Source: Planococcus sp. 107-1 (GTDB lineage: Bacteria > Bacillota > Bacilli > Bacillales_A > Planococcaceae). From it: DNA of 64,000 nt. This document shows positions 53,275-64,000 of this stretch, piece by piece. Location of the stretch: NCBI RefSeq assembly GCF_021513255.1, contig NZ_CP090977.1, forward strand, positions 2,666,001-2,730,000, read 5' to 3'. The position numbers were made by a program, and so were the translations under genes. The notes below the pieces were generated by a model. The model saw nothing but the letters and a program-made list of their open reading frames with translations, was not told the DNA's origin and did no database searches. How positions within the stretch are numbered: the first letter of the stretch is position 1; each line of letters opens with the position of its first letter.

Positions 53275-54675
53275 CACTAGTGTTGCATAAATAATGACGA
53301 AATATTCAGTCACAACGTTTCAATTATTTTTGCCAAAAAGGGAAGCACCCGAATAAAGGTAGCACTGTCCATTTGGTAAATTTATACATTTCGGCAGAGG
53401 CGACAATGACAGAACAGCTTGTTACGGAACCTTTTCACTTCCGATTTTCCGAAGCCAGTACTGGGGATTTTTCCAAAGGTTGGCGACCAGTACACGCGAA
53501 ATTCGTAAGATCGACACTCTACTGTTCGTGTCCATTTGAACAAGCACGTTCAAGCAGTAGGCAATCAAAGCAAGGTACACCTGGTTTTTCACGGCGTTTT
53601 CGCTTTGACCATAAAAATGCTTGATTTTCACGTGCTGCTTAAGCCATTTGAAGAACAGTTCGATGGCCCAACGGTTCCGGTAAATATCACTGATTTCCTC
53701 TACGGAAATATCGAAGCGGTTGGTGATCAGACGCAACACATCGCCTTTTCCATCTGGGAGAACGATAATTCGGAAGACATTTTCTGTACAATTGGTGGCG
53801 TTTCCCACGAATGCCATCGAATCGGAAACAGCATCGCTTTCTTCCGGAAGTTCAAATGTTTCGACTGAATGGATGACGGCTTTGTTTTTCAATCGGGAAA
53901 CGAAAAAGATGCCGTCATCTGTGAAGGTATCAAAGCGTTCATAGTCGATATAGCCGCGGTCAAAAACATACATGGCTTCCTTGTCGTCCACCAGCACTTC
54001 CAGCTGATTGCGATCGGATTCCTTGGCATGGGTCATGACTTCTTTGTCCGGATAATGCGTTCCGTATTCATCGTAAACCAGTCGCAGATGCAGTTTGATC
54101 CCCGCTTTGGTTTTTCGGAATTCCGCCCAGTTGAAATGGTTCACATTCAAAGGAAGTGTCGTGGAATCAATGATTTTTAACAACATGCCCTTTTTCGGCG
54201 CTCGCTTTTGCGCGGCAATCTGGCTGACCAGCTGCTGGAAAAGATTCGACAGAATCGCTGGATCCAACTTGTTGTTTTTACGGGAAAGCTGCGACACACT
54301 GATGGACTTCACGCCAACCGCCCGCTGAAAATCGGCGTTCGTTAACGCTGCTTCAAGCGCATGAAGACTATCCGCCTCGGTCAATTGCGCGTGCAGCATC
54401 AGCAGCGTATACGCCTGTGTCGTCAGTTTTTTCGTGTACCGGTCTTGCCCGTGAATTTTCACGTTTTCGTTGAATTTCTCAAAATTAATGGCGTGAAGCC
54501 ATTTACCAAATGAAGTTTTTCGTGTATTCTTGTCCATGCGTGAGTCCTTTTTATTGGATTTGGACAGGAACTACCTGACCTTTCCATTATAAAGGACTTT
54601 TTCTTTTGGTTTTCATCGGTTTTTGAATGTTTTATGAATTCCTAATCTTCAAAATCAATTAATGCAACACTAGTG
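53275..54675 (-). mobile_element. IS4-family insertion sequence (IS4Bsu1-like), complete
   Basis: 1401 bp bounded by inverted ends CACTAGTGTTGCAT (left 53275-53290; right complement ending 54675) and a 9-bp target duplication ATATAAGTT. The single transposase gene is intact. Size, ends and transposase agree with the IS4Bsu1 type. Perfect duplications and an open transposase suggest recent insertion. Confidence 0.9.
53422..54537 (-). CDS. IS4-family DDE transposase
   Basis: 371 aa. Catalytic Asp in LLKIIDSTTLPLNVNHFNWA, second Asp in AMYVFDRGYIDYERF, and the IS4 YREK box in YRNRWAIELFFKWLKQHVKI with the Glu. Full length, no break. Located wholly within the inverted repeats. Confidence 0.93.
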   Translation of the reverse strand: MDKNTRKTSFGKWLHAINFEKFNENVKIHGQDRYTKKLTTQAYTLLMLHAQLTEADSLHALEAALTNADFQRAVGVKSISVSQLSRKNNKLDPAILSNLFQQLVSQIAAQKRAPKKGMLLKIIDSTTLPLNVNHFNWAEFRKTKAGIKLHLRLVYDEYGTHYPDKEVMTHAKESDRNQLEVLVDDKEAMYVFDRGYIDYERFDTFTDDGIFFVSRLKNKAVIHSVETFELPEESDAVSDSMAFVGNATNCTENVFRIIVLPDGKGDVLRLITNRFDISVEEISDIYRNRWAIELFFKWLKQHVKIKHFYGQSENAVKNQVYLALIAYCLNVLVQMDTNSRVSILRISRVLVANLWKNPQYWLRKIGSEKVP

Positions 54676-54684
54676 ATATAAGTT
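54676..54684. repeat. Target-site duplication (right)
   Basis: ATATAAGTT, second copy of the duplicated target. Confidence 0.85.
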
Positions 54685-54714
54685 GAACTAATAACTTTTC
54701 CCTATCGATATTCC

Positions 54715-54822
54715 GCAAAACAGCTACGCTTGCCGCGGGCTCGCGTCCAAGCCTCCTCAGTCGCCTTGCTCCCTGCGGGTCTCGGCCGTCTCGCTAAGCC
54801 GCAGGCGTCGTAGCTGTTTTGC
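54715..54822. repeat. REP-like palindromic element with 14-bp arms
   Basis: GCAAAACAGCTACG at the left and CGTAGCTGTTTTGC at the right, perfect complements, enclosing a GC-rich interior (GCCGCGGGCTCGCG, GCCTCCTCAGTCGCCTTGCT, CCCTGCGGGTCTCGG). This resembles a GC-rich repeat common in Bacillales intergenic regions. It is distinct from the seven-locus family in this window. It lies in the 54676-54980 gap between the IS and tdk. Confidence 0.75.
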
Positions 54823-54980
54823 TTCATATCTTGATACTTCTTAGATGAAAGAGCAGAAGGCATCCGCCTAGAGCGATTTCCTCACACTACAATTAACTTA
54901 GTTTACCATCTATAAAAATATTCATTCTTAAAACAGTGCCACTTCATATTTCAAATTAGTTAGAGAGCCTCCAAAATAAC

Positions 54981-55574
54981 CTATTTCGTCACTGTCACGC
55001 CAGCAGGCACTTCATGATGATGGCGGCAACGGGGCTCGTAGGCTTCTGAAGCGCCAACTAAAATGGTAGGATCGTCAGAACCGGCAGGCTTGCCGTCAAT
55101 TAGGCGCTGCGTCCGGCTTGCTGGAGATCCGCAAACTGTACATACTGCCTGCAATTTTGTCACTTGCTCAGCTATCGACAGCAAATTCGGCATCGGTCCA
55201 AACGGACGCCCTCTGAAATCCTGATCCAATCCGGCAACGATTACGCGGAATCCATGATCCGCTAATTTTTGTACGTTCTCAATGATCTGTTCATCAAAAA
55301 ACTGGGCTTCATCAATGGCAATCACATCGAAATCATCGGAAATATAATCCCAAATTTCTTGTGAATGCTGGATTGGTAGAGCAATTACGGTCGTGCCATT
55401 ATGGGAAACAACCGCTTCTTTGCTATAGCGGTCATCGATTTTCGGTTTAAAAACTGCAATCTTTTGTTTGGCAAATTGTGCGCGGCGCACTCGGCGGATC
55501 AGCTCTTCTGATTTCCCTGAAAACATGCTTCCGCAAATCAGTTCTACCCAACCGGATTGTTTCATAACGTACAT
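54981..55574 (-). CDS. tdk: Thymidine kinase
   Basis: 197 aa from ATG 55574 (GGGG, 8 nt spacing; the ATG at 55604 lacks an RBS). P-loop [23 protein letters not shown], and zinc-binding Cys pair CTVCGSPA with RCRHHH. Phosphorylates thymidine for salvage. In B. subtilis it also lies between rpmE and prfA. Confidence 0.93.
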   Translation of the reverse strand: MYVMKQSGWVELICGSMFSGKSEELIRRVRRAQFAKQKIAVFKPKIDDRYSKEAVVSHNGTTVIALPIQHSQEIWDYISDDFDVIAIDEAQFFDEQIIENVQKLADHGFRVIVAGLDQDFRGRPFGPMPNLLSIAEQVTKLQAVCTVCGSPASRTQRLIDGKPAGSDDPTILVGASEAYEPRCRHHHEVPAGVTVTK

Positions 55575-55696
55575 AAATAAGCCCCTTTCAAACAACTTTA
55601 TCATTATTCATCATACCCAAAATCGGGCTGAATTACTGCTTTTTTCTCGATTACGTAAAAGAATTAACGCTCAAAATGTGTCTTTTAAACGAAAAA

Positions 55697-55730
55697 ATAC
55701 CTGCTTCGCGTTTTCGCGCAAAGCAGGTAT
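55697..55730 (-). terminator. Terminator after rpmE
   Basis: Stem ATACCTGCTT-GCG / CGC-AAGCAGGTAT with T6 on the minus strand. Confidence 0.85.
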
Positions 55731-55741
55731 ATTCTTTACTA

Positions 55742-55957
55742 TTACTCGTTGATTTCTTCTTTGATGCCGTATTTTTTGTTGAAACGGTCTACGCGGCCAT
55801 CTGCTGCTGCGAATTTCTGACGTCCAGTGTAGAATGGATGACATTCAGAGCAAAGCTCGACGTTGATGTTTTCTTTTACAGAACCTGTTGTGAAAGAGTT
55901 CCCGCAAGAGCAAGTTACTGTTGCTTGTTTGTAATCTGGATGAATACCTGTTTTCAT
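55742..55957 (-). CDS. rpmE: Ribosomal protein bL31 (zinc-binding type)
   Basis: 71 aa: [20 protein letters not shown] and [16 protein letters not shown]. The CxC and CxxC pattern marks the zinc-containing form, used when zinc is sufficient. GGGAGGAG before ATG 55957. Confidence 0.93.
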   Translation of the reverse strand: MKTGIHPDYKQATVTCSCGNSFTTGSVKENINVELCSECHPFYTGRQKFAAADGRVDRFNKKYGIKEEINE

Positions 55958-56110
55958 TATTGTTTCTCCTCCCGCCCTGAACCATCTGGAACAGAGTTTG
56001 ATAATCTATTTTGACTATTGCCTTACATGGCTCTTTAGGCCATATATGCAATAGCACTGTTTTAATTCACTCTCATAATCATAACAAATCTTTCGTCTGT
56101 TTGCAACTAA

Positions 56111-57394
56111 TTAGATCATCTTTTTATTGCTGCGATGAGCTTTCAATTCGCTGTTAAGCTGTTCGAAAAATTCTTCGTTAGTTTTTGTTTGGCCAAGTTT
56201 TTTCAAGAAGCGCTCTCCGAAATCATGCGTATCTGAGAACGTTTTACGGATCGTCCATAGCTTGTCCAACTGATCGGCTCCGATGAGCAATTCTTCTTTC
56301 CGCGTTCCTGAACGGCGAATATCAAGTGCCGGGAAAATGCGGCGTTCCGCTAGGCTGCGGTCCAAATGCAATTCCATGTTGCCGGTCCCTTTAAATTCTT
56401 CGTAAATGACTTCGTCCATACGTGAACCTGTATCAACTAAAGCCGTTGCAAGAATCGTTAAACTGCCGCCTTCTTCAATATTGCGGGCAGCCCCGAAGAA
56501 ACGTTTCGGACGGTGGAATGCTGCTGGATCTATCCCTCCTGATAGTGTACGCCCACTTGGAGGAATGACCAAATTATATGCTCGCGCCAGGCGCGTGATG
56601 GAATCCATCAATATAATAACATCTCGTTTGTGTTCGACCAAGCGCATTGCTCGCTCTAAAACAAGTTCAGCCACTTTCACGTGATTTTCAGGAACTTCAT
56701 CAAAAGTCGAAGAAACGACATCCGCATTTACCGAGCGTTCAATATCGGTTACTTCTTCTGGACGCTCATCAATCAAGAGAACAATCAATTCCGCTTCAGG
56801 ATGATTGGTTGTAATTGAATTGGCAATTTCCTTTAAAAGCATTGTTTTCCCGGCTTTTGGCGGAGCGACAATTAATCCGCGCTGCCCAAATCCGACAGGT
56901 GCTACCAAATCCATGATCCGCGTAGATAAATGTTTAGGCGATGTTTCCAAACGGATATGGCGATCCGGATAAAGCGGCGTCAAACCTGGAAAATGGACGC
57001 GTTCTTTTGCCACTTCCGGATCTTCACCGTTAACGGCTTCGACTTGCAGCAATCCGAAATACCGTTCGTTTTCTTTTGGCGGACGGACTTTCCCTGAAAC
57101 TTTATCGCCATTTCTTAAATCGAATCGGCGGATTTGTGAAGCGGAAATGTAGATATCCTGGGAACTTGGAGAGTAATTGATTGGACGCAAGAAACCGAAG
57201 CCTTCTGACTGGATGATCTCTAAAACGCCTTCCATGAAGAAAAAGCCTTCTTGTTCGGCACGTGTTTTCAAGATAGCAAAGATCAATTCTTTTTTTGTCA
57301 ATTTGCTGTAATTCGTTAATTTGTATTCTTTCGCTAAATTATAAAGCTCTTTTAGCGTCATGTTTTCCAATGCGGAAATTGTTATCGTTGTCAT
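56111..57394 (-). CDS. rho: Transcription termination factor Rho
   Basis: 427 aa. N-terminal Rho_N helices ([20 protein letters not shown]), RNA-binding cold-shock fold ([20 protein letters not shown]), ATPase domain with [31 protein letters not shown] and the arginine finger region [12 protein letters not shown]-dependent hexameric helicase. Between glpX and rpmE as in B. subtilis. Confidence 0.95.
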   Translation of the reverse strand: MTTITISALENMTLKELYNLAKEYKLTNYSKLTKKELIFAILKTRAEQEGFFFMEGVLEIIQSEGFGFLRPINYSPSSQDIYISASQIRRFDLRNGDKVSGKVRPPKENERYFGLLQVEAVNGEDPEVAKERVHFPGLTPLYPDRHIRLETSPKHLSTRIMDLVAPVGFGQRGLIVAPPKAGKTMLLKEIANSITTNHPEAELIVLLIDERPEEVTDIERSVNADVVSSTFDEVPENHVKVAELVLERAMRLVEHKRDVIILMDSITRLARAYNLVIPPSGRTLSGGIDPAAFHRPKRFFGAARNIEEGGSLTILATALVDTGSRMDEVIYEEFKGTGNMELHLDRSLAERRIFPALDIRRSGTRKEELLIGADQLDKLWTIRKTFSDTHDFGERFLKKLGQTKTNEEFFEQLNSELKAHRSNKKMI

Positions 57395-57479
57395 GTATCA
57401 GACACCACTCTTAGTCATTTTTTAGGGTTAATTTTTTGAGGATCAGTCGTTGCAATGATTGGAAGATCTTTAAAGAAGG

Positions 57480-57500
57480 AGCCCGGCATTCAGCCGGACT
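57480..57500 (-). terminator. Terminator after glpX
   Basis: AGTCCGGC / GCCGGGCT stem with a 5-nt loop, 20 nt after the glpX stop; only a weak T tract. Confidence 0.6.
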
Positions 57501-57519
57501 CATTTTAGAAGTAGGATCA

Positions 57520-58485
57520 TTAATCGTGCATGACAAGATTCGGTTTTTTCTTCAGGCTGTGACGGCCTTCTACAAAGCGGACAGTTCCTGATTTCGCACG
57601 CATAACTAAAGTGTGGCTTTCTGCAAAGCCGCCTTTCAGTTGAACGCCGCGCAATAATTCCCCGTCCGTTACACCCGTTGCAGCGAAAATGCAATCGTCG
57701 CCTTTAACAAGATCGTCCATTTTCAGGACTTGAGTAACGTCGATTCCCATATCAATGCAGCGTTGTGCTTCTTCTTCGTTTTGCGGCAATAATTTGCCCT
57801 GCAGTTCGCCGCCCAGGCATTTCAGGCCGACTGCAGCAATCACGCCTTCAGGTGCGCCGCCAGTTCCAAATAAAATATCGACGCCCGTCTGGTCAAAAGC
57901 CGTATTGATGGCTCCTGCTACGTCGCCGTCGTTGATCAGTTTGATCCGGGCTCCGGCTTCGCGGATTTCCTGGATGATTTTATCATGCCGCGGACGGTTC
58001 ATAACAGTCGCCACTACGTCTTCTATATCTTTGTTTTTGGCTTTCGCCACTGCACGGAGATTATCAATTACAGGTGCATTGATATCGATTTTGCCAACCG
58101 ACTCAGGTCCCACTGCAATTTTTTCCATGTACATATCCGGTGCGTTCAATAAGTTTCCGCGATCGGCAATTGCCAATACCGCCAAAGCGTTCCATCCGCC
58201 AGCTGCGACAATATTCGTTCCTTCTAAAGGATCGACTGCTACATCCACTTCCGGCCCTTGACCCGTGCCAAGTTCTTCACCGATATAAAGCATTGGAGCT
58301 TCATCCATTTCACCTTCACCGATAACCACGATTCCGCGCATCGGAATCGTATCAAATACATTTCTCATTGCCGTAGTTGCTGCATCGTCGGCTTCGTTCT
58401 TCAGTCCACGGCCCATCCATTTAGAGGATGCAATTGCAGCCGCTTCTGTAATGCGCACCAATTCCATCGATAAACTTCGTTCCAT
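57520..58485 (-). CDS. glpX: Fructose-1,6-bisphosphatase class II
   Basis: 321 aa. Metal and substrate motifs [20 protein letters not shown] and [16 protein letters not shown], and [20 protein letters not shown]. Gluconeogenic phosphatase. GGAGG lies before ATG 58485. Confidence 0.92.
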   Translation of the reverse strand: MERSLSMELVRITEAAAIASSKWMGRGLKNEADDAATTAMRNVFDTIPMRGIVVIGEGEMDEAPMLYIGEELGTGQGPEVDVAVDPLEGTNIVAAGGWNALAVLAIADRGNLLNAPDMYMEKIAVGPESVGKIDINAPVIDNLRAVAKAKNKDIEDVVATVMNRPRHDKIIQEIREAGARIKLINDGDVAGAINTAFDQTGVDILFGTGGAPEGVIAAVGLKCLGGELQGKLLPQNEEEAQRCIDMGIDVTQVLKMDDLVKGDDCIFAATGVTDGELLRGVQLKGGFAESHTLVMRAKSGTVRFVEGRHSLKKKPNLVMHD

Positions 58486-58554
58486 TATGCATTTCCTCCA
58501 GTTCAGCTATAAGTTCAATTTAATTGTAGCACAGTTAAATCAGCCAAAAAGAAG

Positions 58555-59853
58555 TCAATTCGCATTATGCCCAAGGTCAGACTTTGCACTGCTGACGGGA
58601 TCGATTGTTTCTCTGCGGATATCCGCACCTAGCCCTTGCAGTTTCTGGACAATTGCAGAATAGCCGCGTTCGATATGGTAAATCTCCCGGATTTCGGTTT
58701 CGCCTTCAGCAAGCAAACCAGCGATGATCAAGGCCGCACCGGCACGCAAATCAGATGCTACAACAGTAGCAGAAGTCAACGGCGTCGGTCCGGTAATAAT
58801 GGCAGCCCGGCCTTCCACACGCCCACTTGCATTCATGCGGCGAAGTTCATCAATATGTTTGAAGCGGGCCGAATAAATGGTATCCGTAATCATCGAAGAC
58901 CCCGTGGCCTGCGTCATCAATACAGAAAACGGCTGCTGCAGATCCGTTGCGAATCCAGGATACACAAGCGTTTTTACATCAATCGCTTGCAGTTTCTCAG
59001 CTTTCGGAATGTAAATGGATTCTTCGCCTTCTTGCACGTCGACTCCCATTTCACGAAGTTTCGCCGTCAAAGCTTCCATATGGAATGGAATAACGTTATC
59101 AATCGTGATTCCGTCTCCTGCTGCTGCCGCCATGATCATGAATGTCCCGGCTTCAATGCGGTCTGGAATGATGGTATGGTTCGTACCATGCAATTCTTCA
59201 ACGCCGTCAATCCGGATAATATTCGTGCCTGCCCCTTTGATTTTCGCGCCCATATTCGTCAATAAAGTAGCAACGTCAATGATTTCAGGTTCTTTAGCAG
59301 CATTTTCAATGACCGTCTGCCCTTTCGCAAGAACAGCAGCCAACATGATGTTGATCGTAGCGCCAACGCTCACGACATCCAGATAGATCTTCGCACCGCG
59401 AAGTTCATCTGCACGCAGATAAATCGCGCCGTGTTCATTTGTCACTTTCGCTCCGAGTGCTTCAAATCCTTTGATATGCTGATCGATTGGACGAGGCCCT
59501 AAAAAGCAGCCGCCCGGCAAACCGATCGCCGCATGCTTGAATCGTCCAAGCATAGCGCCCATCATATAATAGGAAGCGCGAAGTTTTTTAACATTTCCGT
59601 TTGGCAGAGGGATATCAACCATATTGGTCGGATCGATGTTCATGGTTCCGTCTTCGAAAGAAACTTCTCCACCGATCTCTTCAAGAATATTTTTCAGTGT
59701 CCAGACATCAGAAATTTCCGGTAAGCCTTCGATTTGCACAGGCGAATTCGCTAAAATTGATGCAGGAATCAAAGCCACTGCACTGTTTTTTGCGCCATTC
59801 ACTTTTATCGTGCCCGACAAGCGTTTACCGCCTTTTACTTTATATACATCCAT
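58555..59853 (-). CDS. murA2: UDP-N-acetylglucosamine 1-carboxyvinyltransferase, copy 2
   Basis: 432 aa, same length as the copy at 32834 and clearly paralogous. Catalytic Cys in [15 protein letters not shown]; also [14 protein letters not shown] at the N-terminus. Position beside fba-tal identifies it as the murAB (murZ) orthologue, the minor isoenzyme in B. subtilis. Low-GC Gram-positives commonly keep both. Confidence 0.92.
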   Translation of the reverse strand: MDVYKVKGGKRLSGTIKVNGAKNSAVALIPASILANSPVQIEGLPEISDVWTLKNILEEIGGEVSFEDGTMNIDPTNMVDIPLPNGNVKKLRASYYMMGAMLGRFKHAAIGLPGGCFLGPRPIDQHIKGFEALGAKVTNEHGAIYLRADELRGAKIYLDVVSVGATINIMLAAVLAKGQTVIENAAKEPEIIDVATLLTNMGAKIKGAGTNIIRIDGVEELHGTNHTIIPDRIEAGTFMIMAAAAGDGITIDNVIPFHMEALTAKLREMGVDVQEGEESIYIPKAEKLQAIDVKTLVYPGFATDLQQPFSVLMTQATGSSMITDTIYSARFKHIDELRRMNASGRVEGRAAIITGPTPLTSATVVASDLRAGAALIIAGLLAEGETEIREIYHIERGYSAIVQKLQGLGADIRRETIDPVSSAKSDLGHNAN

Positions 59854-59887
59854 CAGATCTAATTTCTCCTTTGCCCTACTTCAAGAA

Positions 59888-59919
59888 TCAGCCAGGCTTT
59901 CAAAATAGAAAGCCTGGTG
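59888..59919 (-). terminator. Possible terminator after tal
   Basis: CCAGGCTTTC / GAAAGCCTGG stem (6-nt loop) between tal and murA2; T tract weak. Confidence 0.6.
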
Positions 59920-59947
59920 AATCTCGAAATTTGATTGCCGTGCCGAT

Positions 59948-60610
59948 TTATTTTGCTTCCTCTTCAATTGAACGTTTTTCCCAATCTGCCAGGAACGCTT
60001 CGATGCCTTTGTCTGTTAGGGGATGCTTGAACATTTGCTCCATAACTTTAATCGGCATTGTTCCAATATGCGCACCGTTCAAAGCAGCGTCCGTTACGTG
60101 CTGTGGATGGCGGATTGATGCGGCAATGATTTCAGCTTTGATGTCATGGATAGCGAAAATGTCTGCGATTGTCGCGATTAAATCCATGCCGTTGTGTCCG
60201 ATATCATCCAAACGCCCAAGGAAAGGAGAAACATATGAAGCGCCGGCACGAGCTGCAAGAAGAGCTTGGTTCGCACTGAAAATCAATGTAACGTTTACTT
60301 TGATGCCTTCTGCTGCAAGTGTTGAACATGCTTTCAAACCATCTGGAGTCATTGGCAATTTCACAGTAATGTTTGGAGCAAGTGCAGCCAGTTCACGGCC
60401 TTCTTTGATCATGCCTTCTGCATCTAATGCAATAACTTCACCACTGATTGAACCATCGACCAAAGCCGCGATTTCTTTTAAACGATCATGGAAAGAAACG
60501 TTTTTCTCTTTCGCCACTAATGACGGATTTGTCGTAACGCCTGAAAGGATGCCCCATGAATGTGCTTCTTTGATTTCCTCGAAGTTTGCTGTATCAATAA
60601 AAAATTTCAT
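59948..60610 (-). CDS. tal: Transaldolase / fructose-6-phosphate aldolase family
   Basis: 220 aa short-type transaldolase (YwjH). [20 protein letters not shown], Schiff-base Lys in [23 protein letters not shown]. Transfers dihydroxyacetone units in the pentose phosphate pathway; short family members can also be fructose-6-phosphate aldolases. AGGAGG lies before ATG 60610. Confidence 0.88.
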   Translation of the reverse strand: MKFFIDTANFEEIKEAHSWGILSGVTTNPSLVAKEKNVSFHDRLKEIAALVDGSISGEVIALDAEGMIKEGRELAALAPNITVKLPMTPDGLKACSTLAAEGIKVNVTLIFSANQALLAARAGASYVSPFLGRLDDIGHNGMDLIATIADIFAIHDIKAEIIAASIRHPQHVTDAALNGAHIGTMPIKVMEQMFKHPLTDKGIEAFLADWEKRSIEEEAK

Positions 60611-60713
60611 TGTTGTTTTCCTCCTGTAATTTGGAAAAGGAAGAAGAGACCACTCGGACGCTTCTCCCTTTCCACAGTTTTAGTTTATTTTTTTGCCGAT
60701 TCCAGAGAATCGA

Positions 60714-61571
60714 TTACGCTTTGTTCGAACTTCCGAATTCACGCATTTTGCCGATGACTGTCGCTTTGATCGCGTCGCGAGCTGGCGTCAAGTATTTACG
60801 TGGATCATACATTTCTGCATCTTTAGCCAATGCTTCACGAACCGCTTTCGCTGACGCAATCTGGTTTTCTGTATTGACGTTGATTTTCGCTGTTCCAAGT
60901 GACACAGAACGTTGAATATCTTTTGTCGGAATGCCTGTGCCGCCGTGCAATACAAGCGGAACATCACATAGTTGAGAGATTTCTTCCATTTCTTTAAAAC
61001 CTAAATTCGGCTCGCCTTTATATGGTCCGTGGACGGATCCTAAAGCTGGTGCTAAACAATCGATGCCTGTTTGGTCAACGAGTTGTTTGCATTCCTGCGG
61101 ATCTGCATAAATAACGCCGTCAGCGATGACATCGTCTTCCTGGCCGCCTACAGTGCCAAGTTCCGCTTCAACTGAAACATTGTGTTGATGTGCGTATTCT
61201 ACCACTTGTTTCGTGATTTCGATATTTTCTTCAAATGGGTGATGGGAAGCGTCAATCATGACAGATGTAAATCCAGCATCAATCGCTTCTTTGCATTTTT
61301 CAAAGCTAGAACCGTGATCTAGGTGAATCGCCACTGGCACTGTAATTTTATAATCGTGCATTAAGCCTTTCACCATATGTACTACAGTGGTGAAACCGCC
61401 CATATAACGTGCTGCCCCTTCAGATACCCCTAAAATAACTGGTGAGTTCTCTTCTTGTGCAGCTTGTAAAATTGCTTGGGTAAACTCCAGGTTATTCAAA
61501 TTGAATTGACCGATTGCATAACCTTCTTGTTTCCCTTTGATCATCATATCTTTCATTGAAACTAATGCCAT
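60714..61571 (-). CDS. fbaA: Fructose-bisphosphate aldolase class II
   Basis: 285 aa. Zinc-binding [40 protein letters not shown]. Cleaves fructose 1,6-bisphosphate in glycolysis. AGGAGG before ATG 61571. Between spo0F and tal as in B. subtilis. Confidence 0.95.
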   Translation of the reverse strand: MALVSMKDMMIKGKQEGYAIGQFNLNNLEFTQAILQAAQEENSPVILGVSEGAARYMGGFTTVVHMVKGLMHDYKITVPVAIHLDHGSSFEKCKEAIDAGFTSVMIDASHHPFEENIEITKQVVEYAHQHNVSVEAELGTVGGQEDDVIADGVIYADPQECKQLVDQTGIDCLAPALGSVHGPYKGEPNLGFKEMEEISQLCDVPLVLHGGTGIPTKDIQRSVSLGTAKINVNTENQIASAKAVREALAKDAEMYDPRKYLTPARDAIKATVIGKMREFGSSNKA

Positions 61572-61656
61572 TCACAATTCCTCCTAAGCTCTACTCTTAT
61601 CCAAATATCCTTTATACTATACCAAAAACGCCGTGCTTTCGCCACTTCTGCGTGTA

Positions 61657-62016
61657 TCAGTCTGTTAACAATTGCTTTACAGCTTCACGTATCTCGAATA
61701 CGTCAAACGGTTTTGTGAAATAACAGGATGCACCGTTGATGAGCGATTCTTCGATCAAATCCAGTTCGCCATAGGCTGTCATCATGATTACCTGGACATC
61801 CGGCTGAACCTGTTTCAAATTCTTCAATATCTCGATGCCGTCCATCCCTGGAATTTTCATATCGAGCAATACGATATCCAAATGCTTTTCGCCTGCCGTT
61901 TGAAGGGCTTGGTTGCCATTTGCAGCCGTCAAGGTGTCATACCCCTCTTTTTTAAATACTTCATTCAATAAAAGACGGATTCCCATTTGGTCATCTACAA
62001 TCAATATCGTCTTCAA
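61657..62016 (-). CDS. spo0F: Spo0F-like response regulator
   Basis: 119 aa from TTG 62016 (AAGGGGG 8 nt upstream); longer frames have no RBS. A single receiver domain: KTILIVDDQMGIRLLLNEVF, phospho-acceptor Asp in IVLLDMKIPGMDGIEILK (about residue 52), Thr in MMTAYGELD, Lys in YFTKPFDVFEI. Close to B. subtilis Spo0F throughout. In spore formers it passes phosphate to Spo0B; here nearby sporulation genes are missing, so its current role is open. Confidence 0.88.
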   Translation of the reverse strand: MKTILIVDDQMGIRLLLNEVFKKEGYDTLTAANGNQALQTAGEKHLDIVLLDMKIPGMDGIEILKNLKQVQPDVQVIMMTAYGELDLIEESLINGASCYFTKPFDVFEIREAVKQLLTD

Positions 62017-62163
62017 CCGTATTGCCCCCTTCTGTTCCAGCTTTCTCAACTCTAGTTTCATTCTACTGAATCGCCGCATGCATTTCCACCAATACTTTCC
62101 AATTATTTTTGAACTCATTTAAAATTGGACGACTGGAAAGCTTATTCTTTTCTTTCATTTGGC

Positions 62164-62169
62164 TATAAT
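62164..62169 (+). promoter_or_regulatory. -10 box of ywjG
   Basis: Consensus TATAAT 19 nt before the ATG; the -35 region (around 62141) is weak. Lies in the divergent spo0F-ywjG gap. Confidence 0.5.
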
Positions 62170-62188
62170 GAAAAGTGAGGTGAATGAA

Positions 62189-62674
62189 ATGAAAATGTTA
62201 GCAACTCAAACCGCCGGGCTGCTCCAGCGTCTTTCAAAGCAAGAAGAGGCCGTTGAAGATACGGCAAGAGTCTTGGCTCAGGCCGCAGTCGGCGAAGGAA
62301 CTATCTTTCTCGCAGCCTTTGGTGAAATGAAAGCAGTCGTTGAAACGGCGCTAAACGGTGCTGAACCGCTCAAAAGCAGTATCGACTGGAAACCTGATAG
62401 CATTTTGACAAGTGCTGATCGTGTATGGATTCTTGCACCCAATGATGAAGGCGACGAACTGGCAGGACGCTTGAATGATGCCGGAATTCCGTTCGCCATG
62501 CTGACGGGTGCCGCAAGAGATCCGGTAGAAGCCGATGCATTCATTTCACTCGGCATTTCGAAAGGCCTTGTTCCTACAGACGACGGTGGACGCACGGTGG
62601 TTCCTTACGCAATAGGCGCATTGTTTATTTACCACGCTGTCAAAATGATCATCGATGAAATGCTCGCGGAATAA
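62189..62674 (+). CDS. ywjG: DUF2529 family protein (YwjG)
   Basis: 161 aa from ATG 62189 (GAGGTG, 6 nt spacing). MKMLATQTAGLLQRLSKQEE, GTIFLAAFGEMKAV, LAPNDEGDELAGRL: SIS-like fold of unknown function, conserved between pyrG and spo0F. One of few plus-strand genes here, convergent with pyrG. Confidence 0.82.
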   Translation: MKMLATQTAGLLQRLSKQEEAVEDTARVLAQAAVGEGTIFLAAFGEMKAVVETALNGAEPLKSSIDWKPDSILTSADRVWILAPNDEGDELAGRLNDAGIPFAMLTGAARDPVEADAFISLGISKGLVPTDDGGRTVVPYAIGALFIYHAVKMIIDEMLAE

Positions 62675-62713
62675 AAAAATCCTTCCCAAGGAAAGCTCCT
62701 GGGAAGGATTTTT
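62675..62713. terminator. Bidirectional terminator between ywjG and pyrG
   Basis: Stem AAAATCCTTCCCA / TGGGAAGGATTTT with T runs on both strands. Confidence 0.9.
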
Positions 62714-62717
62714 GATA

Positions 62718-64000
<1,283 letters not shown>

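Noticed and set aside
52574..53290. 238-aa plus-strand ORF
   Set aside because: Complementary to prfA, which is fully supported.
59601..60629. 342-aa plus-strand ORF
   Set aside because: Antisense to murA2 and tal, spanning their gap; no RBS or family features.

Overview
The window looks like a chromosomal segment of a low-to-moderate GC Gram-positive bacterium of the order Bacillales, most likely Planococcaceae (Planococcus or Planomicrobium-like). This rests on conserved gene order compared with Bacillus subtilis (pyrG-ywjG-spo0F-fba-tal-murA2-glpX-rho-rpmE-tdk-prfA-prmC-ywlC-ywlE-rpiB-ywlG-glyA-upp-atp operon-ywzB-murA-mbl-fabZ-ywpF-ssbB-ywqA-ywqB), on strong Shine-Dalgarno sites, on several S-layer-homology (SLH) proteins, and on the absence of sporulation genes that B. 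subtilis carries in these intervals. The genus is an inference. Nearly all genes are on the minus strand.

Region 1 (1-30400) is mostly accessory. It holds three SLH surface proteins (an SH3-type protein cut by the window start, a 5'-nucleotidase, a CAP-domain protein), a VanZ-like protein, an Ala/Gly:cation symporter, an amidohydrolase and L-Ala-D/L-Glu-type dipeptide epimerase pair, a NERD protein, a RocB-type peptidase with a PatA-type aminotransferase, a DMT transporter, the PanF/YhdT pantothenate uptake pair, a LysM-NlpC/P60 hydrolase, a HlyD-like adaptor with a membrane partner, an LD-carboxypeptidase, a DppA-type D-aminopeptidase, an IDEAL protein, a SWIM/SNF2 pair, ssbB and ywpF. Epimerase, LD-carboxypeptidase, NlpC/P60 and DppA together suggest murein-peptide recycling.

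Region 2 (30400-64000) is core: fatty acid synthesis (fabZ), cell shape (mbl), cell wall (two murA paralogues, wecB), the full F1Fo ATP synthase operon atpZIBEFHAGDC, nucleotide salvage (upp, tdk, pyrG), one-carbon metabolism (glyA), translation (prfA, prmC, rpmE, ywlC), glycolysis/gluconeogenesis (fba, glpX, tal), rho and spo0F. A PAS-GAF-GGDEF-EAL protein sits between glyA and upp. A complete IS4-type insertion sequence with a 9-bp target duplication lies between prfA and tdk.

Three features stand out. (1) A family of ~120-bp palindromic intergenic elements occurs at seven loci, including two places inside the ATP synthase operon and one leader RNA. (2) Three arrays, each of five ~21-bp units, are linked to a shared hairpin core at 8.8-9.0 and 10.1-10.4 kb. 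(3) Nine genes, including essential atpA, atpD and prmC, are each broken by a single-base change in a short homopolymer, and each regains a full-length frame when one base is restored. This pattern points to sequencing error rather than gene decay. No rRNA, tRNA, CRISPR array or prophage was seen.
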